Shown in pieces: positions 21,861 through 29,452 of a stretch of DNA of 32,712 nt; position 1 is the first letter of the stretch, and each line of letters begins with the position of its first letter. The notes under the pieces are model-generated. The model searched no databases. It worked only from the letters and a program-made list of their open reading frames with translations, and was not told where the DNA came from. The DNA comes from an uncultured Eubacteriales bacterium (GTDB taxonomy: Bacteria > Bacillota > Clostridia > Oscillospirales > Acutalibacteraceae): assembly GCA_900316025.1 (NCBI GenBank), contig ONBJ01000015.1, forward strand, positions 1 through 32,712, in the 5' to 3' direction. A program made the position numbers and the translations under genes.

Positions 21861-22810
21861 TGGCAAAGATTATTAATAAGGCAACAAGAGAAAGCTTTGG
21901 TCTTGCACTGTGCGAGCTGGCAAAGACACATGATGATATAGTAGTCCTTGATGCAGACCTTGCGGCTGCAACTAAAACAGGTATCTTTAAAAAGGAGTTC
22001 CCCGAACGCTTTATAAACTGTGGTATCGCTGAGGGAAATATGATAGGAGTTGCTGCAGGTCTGGCTGCATCAGGAAAAGTTCCGTTTGCCGCATCATTTG
22101 CAATGTTTGCAACAGGACGTGCATTTGAACAGATAAGAAACTCGGTGGCTTATCCTCATCTCAATGTAAAGATAGCAGGCTCACACGCAGGTATTTCTAC
22201 AGGCGAGGACGGTGCAACTCATCAGTGTATAGAGGATATAGCAATTATGAGAGCTATCCCAGGTATGATGGTTCTCAACCCTGCCGACCATTACGAAATG
22301 GTCGAGGCTGTAAAGGCTGCATATGCTTACAACGGCCCTGTATATATCCGTCTTGGCAGACTTGCTATAGACAGCTTCAATGACCCCGATACCTATAAGT
22401 TTGAGCTTGGCAAAGGCATAACTCTCCACGAAGGAAACGATATTACAGTTGTTGCAACGGGTCTTGTAGTAAATGAGGCTCTCAAGGCTGTGAAATCTCT
22501 TGAGGAAAAAGGCATAAATGTAAGACTTATAAATATACACACAATAAAGCCTATTGACAGAGAACTTATCGTAAAGGCTGCAAAGGAAACAGGCAGAATT
22601 GTAACAGTAGAGGAGCATAATATAGTAGGCGGTCTTGGTGACGCTGTATGCGATGTCGTTTGTACAGAATGTCCTGTCAAGGTTACAAAAATAGGTGTAA
22701 ACGATGAATTCGGTTATTCAGGTCCTGCAAAAGAACTTCTCGAATTATTCGGTCTTTGTCAGAGCAATATTGAAAAGGTTGTTGAAAATATTATCAACAG
22801 CGAAAAGTAA
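21860..22810 (+). CDS. Transketolase, C-terminal (pyrimidine-binding) subunit
   Basis: 316 residues. L-D-A-D-L-A-A-A-T, F-I-N-C-G-I-A-E-G-N-M-I-G-V-A-A-G-L-A and the H-A-G-I-S-T-G-E-D-G-A-T-H-Q segment are the usual pyrimidine-domain motifs, with the catalytic glutamate in I-A-E-G-N. A transketolase C-terminal domain follows. It is translationally coupled to the N-terminal subunit. The 3' side has modular repeat copy A and then a terminator-like hairpin. Confidence 0.93.
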   Translation: MAKIINKATRESFGLALCELAKTHDDIVVLDADLAAATKTGIFKKEFPERFINCGIAEGNMIGVAAGLAASGKVPFAASFAMFATGRAFEQIRNSVAYPHLNVKIAGSHAGISTGEDGATHQCIEDIAIMRAIPGMMVLNPADHYEMVEAVKAAYAYNGPVYIRLGRLAIDSFNDPDTYKFELGKGITLHEGNDITVVATGLVVNEALKAVKSLEEKGINVRLINIHTIKPIDRELIVKAAKETGRIVTVEEHNIVGGLGDAVCDVVCTECPVKVTKIGVNDEFGYSGPAKELLELFGLCQSNIEKVVENIINSEK

Positions 22811-22816
22811 TAAAAC

Positions 22817-22905
22817 CATAAAGTTTAGGTCAAGCCTTTTCAAAGGCTTGCGGTTTCCAAAGGCGGAGCCTTTGGTCAGGATTTTTAAGGGTGAAACCCT
22901 TAAAC
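22817..22905 (+). repeat. Modular hairpin repeat, copy A
   Basis: 89 bp made of CATAAAGTTTAGG, an AAGCC-TTTTCAAA-GGCTT hairpin, a CCAAAGGC-GGA-GCCTTTGG hairpin, then TTTAAGGGTGAAACCCTTAAA. It differs from copy B (30736) by a single base. It lies six bases past the transketolase stop. Confidence 0.9.
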
Positions 22906-22922
22906 AACTAAATACAAAAAAT

Positions 22923-22949
22923 AAAAATGCCGTGAAAGCGGCATTTTTT
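22923..22949 (+). terminator. Rho-independent terminator after the transketolase genes
   Basis: AAAAATGCCG-TGAAAG-CGGCATTTTT followed by a further T; the A-rich 5' arm also makes it work on the minus strand. Confidence 0.85.
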
Positions 22950-22977
22950 AAATATCAGTAAAAAGGCGTGACTGATT

Positions 22978-23499
22978 ATGAAGCTTACACTCGAAACAGA
23001 AAGACTTATTTTAAGACCCTTTGATATCGATGATGCCGAAGATATGTTTTACGGCTGGGCAAATGATGCAGAGGTTGCTAAATACGTGAATTGGAATCCT
23101 CATAAAAACGTTGACGAAACAAGAGCTTTACTTAGTTATTGGGTAAGCGAGTATGAAAAACCCCAAAGGCTTAATTTTGCCATCGTTCTGAAAAGTGAAA
23201 ACAGGCTTATAGGCGGCATTGATGTTGTTGATTATGAAAATAATATTCCCGTAATAGGATACAATATCTCAAAAGCATACTGGAACAACGGTTATATGAC
23301 TGAAGCATGTAAGTGCCTGCTTAACTATTTGCTTTCACAGGGATTCTCTGAGGTTAAAATAGACGCTGTGGTTGAGAATATCGGCTCAAACAGAGTTATA
23401 CAGAAATGCGGCGGTGTATTGATTAAAACAGAAGAAACATCTGTTCCTTTGAAAAACAGCACAGCTATGGTCAACAGGTATGTTGTGAAGCTTAAGTAA
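22978..23499 (+). CDS. GNAT acetyltransferase, RimJ/RimL-like
   Basis: 173 residues. L-E-T-E-R-L-I-L-R-P-F at the start is the signature of the RimJ/RimL branch of acetyl-CoA-dependent N-acetyltransferases. G-Y-N-I-S-K-A-Y-W-N-N-G-Y-M-T-E-A and S-N-R-V-I-Q-K-C-G at the acetyl-CoA site and C-terminus fit. Substrate unknown; it could be a protein N-terminus or a small molecule. AAAGG lies upstream of the ATG. Single gene between two terminators. Confidence 0.85.
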   Translation: MKLTLETERLILRPFDIDDAEDMFYGWANDAEVAKYVNWNPHKNVDETRALLSYWVSEYEKPQRLNFAIVLKSENRLIGGIDVVDYENNIPVIGYNISKAYWNNGYMTEACKCLLNYLLSQGFSEVKIDAVVENIGSNRVIQKCGGVLIKTEETSVPLKNSTAMVNRYVVKLK

Positions 23500-23539
23500 A
23501 TGCTTTATGTCAAGTTTTTCTGCTTACTAAAAGAAACAG

Positions 23540-23578
23540 CGGCGGTGCGGAAGCTCATTAATAGCTTCCGCACCGCCG
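23540..23578 (+). terminator. 16-bp perfect hairpin with 7-base loop
   Basis: CGGCGGTGCGGAAGCT (23540-23555) pairs perfectly with 23563-23578 around CATTAAT. It lies just upstream of the proper terminator at 23582, giving two long hairpins in tandem 3' of the acetyltransferase. Confidence 0.6.
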
Positions 23579-23581
23579 TAT

Positions 23582-23616
23582 TGCCGAATGACGTATAATG
23601 TCATTCGGCATTTTTT
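23582..23616 (+). terminator. Rho-independent terminator of the acetyltransferase gene
   Basis: TGCCGAATGAC-GTATAAT-GTCATTCGGCA followed by TTTTTT. Confidence 0.92.
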
Positions 23617-23626
23617 GTGATGTGAG

Positions 23627-23713
23627 TTCAAGGGCTTTGCCCTTGAAAATCCCACCAAAGGCTCCGCCTTTGGAAACCGCAAGCCTTTGAAAAGGCTTGA
23701 CCTAAACTTTATG
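23627..23713 (-). repeat. Modular hairpin repeat, copy D
   Basis: Complement orientation. The AAAGTTTAGG end, AAGCC/GGCTT hairpin and CCAAAGGC hairpin match copies A and B closely. The last hairpin is TTCAAGGGC-TTT-GCCCTTGAA instead of TTTAAGGG..., with both arms changed together. It lies 3' of argS and may end its transcripts. Confidence 0.85.
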
Positions 23714-23743
23714 TTTTTTGTTTCTGTGGGTGGGTTCTTTATT

Positions 23744-25432
23744 TTACATACTTTCGGGAGCGTTTATCTTGAGCATTGTAAGAACATTCTTTATTACCGT
23801 TCTTGTTGCCGTACAAAGCTGTAATCTTGCCTGAGTAAGCTGCTGATTTTCTCCCTTAACCCTGCACGCATTGTAAAATTTATGGAACAGTGCTGCAAGC
23901 TGCAATACATACTTTGTTATCCTTGTAGGGTCGTATTCTCTTGCGGAAGCTATTACTTCGTTTGTATACGCTGATATATGAGATATAAGCTCTCTTTCCT
24001 CATCTGTTTTAAGAAGTGCAAGCTCCTCATATGAACAGTTTTTCGCAGATATTCCGTCCTTTTCAAGAGATTTTATTATACTGCAAATTCTTGCGTGTGC
24101 ATACTGAACATAGTATACAGGGTTCTGTGAATCCTGTGCTACTGCTAAATCTATATCAAAATCCATCTGAGTGTTAGGCTCACGCATATTGAATATAAAT
24201 CTTGCCGCATCAACGGGAACTTCCTCTATAAGAGTATTCAGGGTTACAGCCTTTCCCGAACGCTTTGAAAGCTTGTATACATCGCCGTCCTTTATAAGAC
24301 GAACCATCTGCATAATTATGATATCCAGTCTGTCGGGGTCAACACCCAATGCCTGTACAGATGCTTTTATTCTGGGAATATATCCGTGATGGTCTGCTCC
24401 GAGAATGTCTATTGCGGTATCGTAACCTCTTGTTACCAGCTTATTGTAATGGTATGCAATATCGGGTACAAGGTATGTTGGAACTCCGTTGGCACGCAAA
24501 AGAACTCTGTCCTTATCATCTCCGAAATCCGTTGTTCTGAACCATAATGCTCCGTCAAGCTCATATGTATGTCCTGATTCCCTGAGCTTCTCTATAATGT
24601 CGGAAACTGCTCCGCTGTTGTGCAGTGAGCTTTCAAGAAACCAGTTGTCATACTCTACCCTGTACTTTTTAAGGTCAGCTTTAAGATTTGCAATATTTAT
24701 CGGAAGTGCATAGTCACAAAGTGCCTGTCTGCGTTCCTCTGACGTTGTATTCAGATATTTGTCACCATAAATTTTATTGAAAGCTTCTGCGTGTGCTGTA
24801 ATATCAGCTCCCTTATATGCGTCCTCGGGAATTTCCACAGAACTGTCATAAATCTGTAAATATCTTGCTTCAAGCGATGTCTTGAACTTTTCAATCTGAT
24901 TTCCTGCATCATTTACATAAAATTCTCTGTCAACGCTGTATCCTGCACACTCCAGAACACTTGCAAGACAATCTCCCAAAGCTCCGCCCCTTGCATTTCC
25001 TATGTGCATAGGTCCTGTAGGATTTGCCGATACAAATTCAAGAAGTATTCTTTTTCCTTTTCCGAAATCCGATTTTCCGTAACTCTCCCCTTCCTCGGTT
25101 ACGTTCATTACTATATCGGAATAATATCTGTCTGACAGAAAAAAGTTTATAAATCCCGGCCCTGCTATCTCATATCTTTCCGCATATGTATTTTCAAGAG
25201 AAAGGTTCTCCGTGATTATCTGTGCTATGTTCCTCGGCGATGTTCTGAATGCTCTTGCACATACCATTGCCACATTCGTTGCCAAATCACCGTTTTTTCT
25301 GTCGGCAGGAATTTCAATAACAAAATCGGGAACTTCCGCATCTGCAAGCTTTCCCTCTGCTTTAGCCTTTTCTATGGCTCTCAAAATCTCCGCCTTGAGA
25401 GCTTCTACAGATTTTTTTGAAATATTTGCCAT
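23744..25432 (-). CDS. argS: Arginyl-tRNA synthetase
   Basis: 562 residues, class I. The N-terminal Arg-tRNA-synthetase additional domain is followed by the H-I-G-H-type motif H-I-G-N in G-P-M-H-I-G-N-A-R-G-G. The K-M-S-K-S counterpart is K-L-S-K-R-S-G-K. A DALR anticodon-binding domain closes the protein with Y-V-L-Q-L-A-A-L-F-H-K-F-Y-N-A-C-R-V. AAAGGAA precedes the ATG. It is downstream of murI and the DUF1934 gene in one operon. I see no T-box in the short upstream gap. Confidence 0.97.
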   Translation of the reverse strand: MANISKKSVEALKAEILRAIEKAKAEGKLADAEVPDFVIEIPADRKNGDLATNVAMVCARAFRTSPRNIAQIITENLSLENTYAERYEIAGPGFINFFLSDRYYSDIVMNVTEEGESYGKSDFGKGKRILLEFVSANPTGPMHIGNARGGALGDCLASVLECAGYSVDREFYVNDAGNQIEKFKTSLEARYLQIYDSSVEIPEDAYKGADITAHAEAFNKIYGDKYLNTTSEERRQALCDYALPINIANLKADLKKYRVEYDNWFLESSLHNSGAVSDIIEKLRESGHTYELDGALWFRTTDFGDDKDRVLLRANGVPTYLVPDIAYHYNKLVTRGYDTAIDILGADHHGYIPRIKASVQALGVDPDRLDIIIMQMVRLIKDGDVYKLSKRSGKAVTLNTLIEEVPVDAARFIFNMREPNTQMDFDIDLAVAQDSQNPVYYVQYAHARICSIIKSLEKDGISAKNCSYEELALLKTDEERELISHISAYTNEVIASAREYDPTRITKYVLQLAALFHKFYNACRVKGENQQLTQARLQLCTATRTVIKNVLTMLKINAPESM

Positions 25433-25450
25433 TTGTATTTTTCCTTTCGG

Positions 25451-25879
25451 TTAATTTTTTCTTATGTTTATATCAAAAGTATTTTCGCTTACTACACTGG
25501 TGTCAAAATCGAGCGTATATTCCACGCTGATTTTTCCTCCTGATGTGTCTAAATCTATATCCATTTTTCTCGTATATATACCTACCATTACAGACCCTAC
25601 AGGTGTGGGATAATGGCACTGATGTCTTTTATTAAGCTCCAGTACAAGCTGTCCCTGAATATTTCCGTCCCTTGTTATGGATATTCTGTCATCGGATACC
25701 TTTATCGTGGTTCTTTGAAATTCCAGAGGATTTTCATTGTTGTATTCCTTATATCTGATAAATCGGTTTCCCGTCGGTGCTACTGTGTAGTTTCCCAGAG
25801 TTGTAAGTCTGATTACATCTTTGTCATCGTCAAGCGTCTGTGTGCCTGAAATATCAATTATAAAGTCACTGCTGCTCAT
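25451..25879 (-). CDS. DUF1934/YwiB-like beta-barrel protein
   Basis: 142 residues, almost all beta strand, resembling the calycin-like DUF1934 family (B. subtilis YwiB). The Y-x-x-P-x-G motif (Y-P-T-P-V-G-S-V) and G-G-K-I-S-V-E-Y-T-L-D near the end are typical. Function unknown. In Bacillus ywiB is also next to argS, and here it lies 18 bases before argS and nine bases after murI. Confidence 0.82.
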   Translation of the reverse strand: MSSSDFIIDISGTQTLDDDKDVIRLTTLGNYTVAPTGNRFIRYKEYNNENPLEFQRTTIKVSDDRISITRDGNIQGQLVLELNKRHQCHYPTPVGSVMVGIYTRKMDIDLDTSGGKISVEYTLDFDTSVVSENTFDINIRKN

Positions 25880-25888
25880 ATTTTCCCC

Positions 25889-26704
25889 TTAATAATGTTC
25901 TATTTTTATTCTGTGTACGTCCTGATTTATACAGTTTCCAAGAAACAGCCCTGCTATTTTGCTGAAACCGTCTACCTTGTCGCTTACATAGTACTCGCAA
26001 ACTCCGTTTAATCTCTGAGGGTTCGCAAGATTGTTTTCGTATATAAGCCTTGCGGCATATCTTGCCGTTTCCTTTCCCGAATCTATGAGTATAACTCCCT
26101 GCCCCATAACATCGGCTATTACATCACGAAGTATCGGATAGTGCGTACACCCTAAAATAAGTGTATCCACTCCGCTTTCTATAAGCGGCTTCAGGTAACG
26201 CTCCGCTACAGTCCTTACAACTATATCATGCCTGTCTATGAAGCCGTTCTCAACAAGAGGTACGAATAAAGGACAGTCCTGCTGAAATACCTGTAATCTG
26301 CTGTCTATATTCTCTATAGCCGTCTTGTATGATGAACTGTTTATTGTAGCTGTAGTTCCTATTATACCTATGCGTCCGTTATTTGTTGCCTCTGATGCTG
26401 CAAGTGCTGTCGGCTTTACTACTCCTGTGTAGGGTATTCCGAACTCACTGCCCAAATCGCCTGCCACCGAACTTACTGTTCCGCAAGCCGCTATCAGCAC
26501 CTTTATATCCTTTGACTTGAGAAATCGGACATCTTGCATGGCATACTTCTTTATCGTTTCCCTGCTTCGGTTTCCGTACGGCACTCTTCCTGTATCTCCA
26601 AAGTATACTATGTTCTCGTGCGGCAAAAATCTCATAAGCTCCTTTACCGCTGTAAGACCTCCAAGTCCCGAATCGAAAACTCCTATCGCTGAACTCTCAG
26701 ACAT
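25889..26704 (-). CDS. murI: Glutamate racemase
   Basis: 271 residues. MurI makes D-glutamate for peptidoglycan. The two catalytic cysteines are Cys74 in A-A-C-G-T-V-S-S and Cys186 in L-G-C-T-H-Y-P, with D-S-G-L-G-G-L-T at 11-18. The usual A-C-N-T is A-C-G-T here, a variant I would expect to be functional because the other motifs are intact. First gene of the murI-DUF1934-argS operon with its own promoter at 26767-26795. Confidence 0.95.
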   Translation of the reverse strand: MSESSAIGVFDSGLGGLTAVKELMRFLPHENIVYFGDTGRVPYGNRSRETIKKYAMQDVRFLKSKDIKVLIAACGTVSSVAGDLGSEFGIPYTGVVKPTALAASEATNNGRIGIIGTTATINSSSYKTAIENIDSRLQVFQQDCPLFVPLVENGFIDRHDIVVRTVAERYLKPLIESGVDTLILGCTHYPILRDVIADVMGQGVILIDSGKETARYAARLIYENNLANPQRLNGVCEYYVSDKVDGFSKIAGLFLGNCINQDVHRIKIEHY

Positions 26705-26766
26705 TCCTTATCAGCCTTTCATACTATAAAATTAATGATATACTTAAAAGCGTACTCTGAATTGTA

Positions 26767-26795
26767 ATTTTACCATATAGATTTATTCCGTGCAA
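26767..26795 (-). promoter_or_regulatory. Promoter of the murI operon
   Basis: On the minus strand TTGCAC (26790-26795), 17 bases, TAAAAT (26767-26772), with a TGn extension before the -10. It lies back to back with the plus-strand promoter at 26816-26844. Confidence 0.65.
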
Positions 26796-26815
26796 CTTTT
26801 ATTTTAAAAAATATA

Positions 26816-26844
26816 GTGACAAATTGCATTTTTAACTGTATAAT
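26816..26844 (+). promoter_or_regulatory. Promoter of the 258-residue unknown gene
   Basis: GTGACA (26816-26821) and a perfect TATAAT (26839-26844) are 17 bases apart; the start codon is at 26906. Confidence 0.75.
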
Positions 26845-26905
26845 ATCCTTCATAGGTGATTTTTGTATTGCCGCTTAATCTGAATTTGAGGAATGATTTG
26901 CTATA

Positions 26906-27682
26906 ATGAATAACTACAGCTTTATGGATACCATAACAAACAGGGTTGCCGAGGTTCTTGAACCCAAGGGCTATGTTAAACAGAAGGTAGATACGGACAA
27001 GGACTATGCCTCTCTGTTTACAGGCGAAAGCAATGCCTATATGGTAATGTACAATGCCACAAAAAAACTCGTTGCCCTCAAGGTCTGCGGTATGGATAAT
27101 TCCGCTCCCGATAATCAGTGGAAAAGTATAAGCACTTGGATTTTTGACCCCGATAAGGATACCAGTAAGGAAATAAACAGCATTTCCAACGATTTTACTG
27201 ACTTTCTGGCTGGCGGAAAACCTAAGCTTGCAAATAAAAGCAAAAAGAAAAACTCCGATGACGGAAATGCTGACCCGAAATTTTTCTGCAAACGAATGAT
27301 GAATATATTTCCTGAGCTTAAAGAAGATATATGGGCAGAAGAGGACTGCTATGACCCTTTCAGAGGTGTTACCTTTACCGAAAAATTTATCGTTCCCAAG
27401 GTTGATGCTCTTATGAAATCAGGTAACAAACAGCTTATCGCAAAGCTTGCCTCCGTACTTAACTCTCAGTATTCGGCTGGAGATTTGAGTACACGCTCTA
27501 TTATAACTATGGTCGTACTCAACAGTATAAAGCCTGAATATGAACAGAACATTGAGGAACTGCTCGATGAAGATTTGCAGAAAGCCTGGAAGTTCGCCAA
27601 GCCTTACAGAACTAAAAAGGTCAAACCCGAAAAGGTTAAGCCCGTAAAGCCGTCACTCGCTGAAAGACTTTCTCAGCAGTAA
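26906..27682 (+). CDS. Unrecognised 258-residue soluble protein
   Basis: No signal peptide or membrane span. The N-terminal ~100 residues look like a compact domain (Y-M-V-M-Y-N-A-T-K-K-L-V-A-L-K-V strands). A lysine-rich linker (105-117) follows, then a helical second half with D-P-K-F-F-C-K-R-M-M-N-I-F-P-E-L and a D-C-Y-D-P-F-R-G-V-T segment. The tail repeats K-V-K-P / K-P-V-K-P. I do not recognise a family. GAGGA lies 13 bases before the ATG. Single gene with its own promoter and terminator, divergent from murI. Confidence 0.78.
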   Translation: MNNYSFMDTITNRVAEVLEPKGYVKQKVDTDKDYASLFTGESNAYMVMYNATKKLVALKVCGMDNSAPDNQWKSISTWIFDPDKDTSKEINSISNDFTDFLAGGKPKLANKSKKKNSDDGNADPKFFCKRMMNIFPELKEDIWAEEDCYDPFRGVTFTEKFIVPKVDALMKSGNKQLIAKLASVLNSQYSAGDLSTRSIITMVVLNSIKPEYEQNIEELLDEDLQKAWKFAKPYRTKKVKPEKVKPVKPSLAERLSQQ

Positions 27683-27704
27683 ATATTCTGAAATATCCTG
27701 TCCT

Positions 27705-27744
27705 GTGCTGTCGGAAAATTTAAAGTTCTGACAGCACTTTTTGT
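27705..27744 (+). terminator. Rho-independent terminator of the 258-residue gene
   Basis: GTGCTGTC (27705-27712) and GACAGCAC (27730-27737) form the stem, extended by the imperfect GGAA/TTCT, followed by TTTTTG. Confidence 0.88.
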
Positions 27745-27781
27745 ATACCGCACATGACTGCGGCGTAAATCCCGATGATAA

Positions 27782-27890
27782 CTGCATCAAAAATACTCGG
27801 AATATGTCAGTATATACTTGATTTTTCCTTTTTTATCAGCAAAATATCGCTGAAAAAACTGCATTTATAAAAACATTAAACAGACTTTAA
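27782..27890 (+). mobile_element. Decayed right half of the MITE
   Basis: It aligns along its length with 6674-6780: the shared block CATCAAAAATACTCGGAAT, then CAGCAAAAT...CTGAAAAA.CTGCAT and a worn inverted-repeat end ATTAAACAGACTTTA (MITE: ATTAAACAGGCTCTTA). The left inverted repeat is not recognisable. This copy is clearly older than the one at 6619. Confidence 0.7.
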
Positions 27891-27903
27891 GTTTTTTAAT
27901 GTC

Positions 27904-27932
27904 TTGTATTCGCAAAATATTTGAGGTATAAT
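27904..27932 (+). promoter_or_regulatory. Promoter of the membrane protein-pyrC unit
   Basis: TTGTAT (27904-27909), 17 bases, TATAAT (27927-27932). It starts 14 bases beyond the decayed MITE. Confidence 0.75.
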
Positions 27933-27971
27933 TATAGCATTATTAAAGTATCTGCGAAGGACTGGTAGTCA

Positions 27972-29438
27972 ATGAATAAAAAAATAAGGCTGACAGCCGT
28001 ATTTATTCTGGCTGTGGCAATGGCTTTCTCGGCATCGTTCAGCGTGTTTGCCGAAAGCGTATATGCCAATATTGACAGTGCAAGAGTCAGCATAAAAATT
28101 CCTGAGGAATTTACCGTGACTTCTTCCGAACTGAATATCAATGATGAAATTACATACAGTGCCGAGGCTTCTATGAGCGATACTGCAAAGCAGCTCAGCA
28201 TAACATCTTCAAAAAGTGCATATTCATCTGACATATACAATTTCAAGTATCTTACTGAGGAGCAGATAAAAAATGAGCTTTCCGAAATAAAATCCTCCGG
28301 AGCTACATTCTCAGGAGAAATATTCAAGAATGTTTCAAGTGCAACATTCAAGGAAACTCCCGAATACATAATATTTTCTCTTTATTACAGCAGCATACAG
28401 AACAATACAACGGTAAACTATGCAGTTGCGTATACGCTCGTAAACGGAGAATTTATAAAAATAAAATATTCCTCCGCATCGGGCTTTGACAATACCGATA
28501 TGGAAATATTCCAGAGTATAACAGATTCCGTTTATGTTCAGGCTCTTTATGACAAGCCCGACAAGCTGGATATGCACGGTGTACTTCATACAATGCTTGT
28601 GGCTGTCATAATCATAGCATTGTTTATAGCAGGCTGTCTTTTGTTCTACTATGTAAAGAAAAAATCCGTTATGCTCAAAGACGAAACCGCAAAACGCCGC
28701 CGCAAGCTCTCCGACAAGTATTTCAACGAACTTAAAAACGAGGGGCTTATGGAGGATACCAAAGCCGAAGCAGAAGAATTTATAACCGAAAATATCAACA
28801 ATGCCGAAACAATCATTGAACCTTCGGAAAACGTAAGACCCAAAGACCCTGAAGAAGTTTCCGCTATCATAGAAGAAGCATCACGAAACCCCAGTCTTAT
28901 TCAGGACGAATGGGAGGACGTGGACATCAAGAATATTCAGGATATGTTCAAAATGCCTGATGAAATCCCTGAGGAGGAATTTGCGTTTGAAAACAACGTA
29001 CTTGAATTTGACGGAAAAGTTCCCGAAAATCCCGTTGACCCTCATATAACCGTTCCTCCGATGTATCATTCGGGACGTGCCGACTCGGCAAAGAGATATG
29101 CAAAGCTTTTCATAGGCTCAGATATTGACCATAAGCATACATCTGAAAATGACAGTCAGGAGACTGTACACAACCCCGAATATGACAGAAAAATGGCTGA
29201 AATCGAAGAAAGACAGAGAAAGCGTAAATCCAGAAACAAAAAATCTTCACATAAAAAAGGCTTTTCTCTTTTCGGCTCAGATAATAAAAAGAAAAAAAGT
29301 ACAGGAAGAAGCAGGTCGCATTCTTCATCATCAGAAAGACATCATTCTTCCGCAACACATCATCAAAGAAACCGTGAAAAGGATAACAGCGAATTTACTC
29401 GCTTTGAAACAGACGGTTACTGGGATAAATACAGATAA
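27972..29438 (+). CDS. Secreted-domain single-span membrane protein, function unknown
   Basis: 488 residues. A signal peptide ends near 28 (S-V-F-A-E). Residues 29-200 form an external domain rich in Ser, Thr and aromatic strands (P-E-Y-I-I-F-S-L-Y-Y-S-S). One membrane span lies at about 206-227. The ~260-residue inside part is first Lys/Arg and Glu rich (acidic 245-330), then very basic and His/Ser/Lys rich (about 410-470), ending T-D-G-Y-W-D-K-Y-R. The layout suggests a surface sensor or tether, but no family is recognised. GAAGGA precedes the ATG. Its stop is 14 bases before pyrC, so it is probably transcribed with pyrimidine genes. Confidence 0.78.
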   Translation: MNKKIRLTAVFILAVAMAFSASFSVFAESVYANIDSARVSIKIPEEFTVTSSELNINDEITYSAEASMSDTAKQLSITSSKSAYSSDIYNFKYLTEEQIKNELSEIKSSGATFSGEIFKNVSSATFKETPEYIIFSLYYSSIQNNTTVNYAVAYTLVNGEFIKIKYSSASGFDNTDMEIFQSITDSVYVQALYDKPDKLDMHGVLHTMLVAVIIIALFIAGCLLFYYVKKKSVMLKDETAKRRRKLSDKYFNELKNEGLMEDTKAEAEEFITENINNAETIIEPSENVRPKDPEEVSAIIEEASRNPSLIQDEWEDVDIKNIQDMFKMPDEIPEEEFAFENNVLEFDGKVPENPVDPHITVPPMYHSGRADSAKRYAKLFIGSDIDHKHTSENDSQETVHNPEYDRKMAEIEERQRKRKSRNKKSSHKKGFSLFGSDNKKKKSTGRSRSHSSSSERHHSSATHHQRNREKDNSEFTRFETDGYWDKYR

Positions 29439-29452
29439 GGAGATGAATTTTA

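Noticed and set aside
22704..22961. 85-codon plus-strand frame
   Set aside because: Overlaps the end of the transketolase gene, repeat copy A and a terminator; repeat-derived.
22817..23713. CRISPR array
   Set aside because: Repeats are palindromic, variable in orientation, unequally spaced and separated by genes; no spacers and no cas genes.
23433..25451. T-box or other tRNA-sensing leader for argS
   Set aside because: The gap before argS is only 18 bases inside an operon and the murI leader has no T-box motif that I can see.
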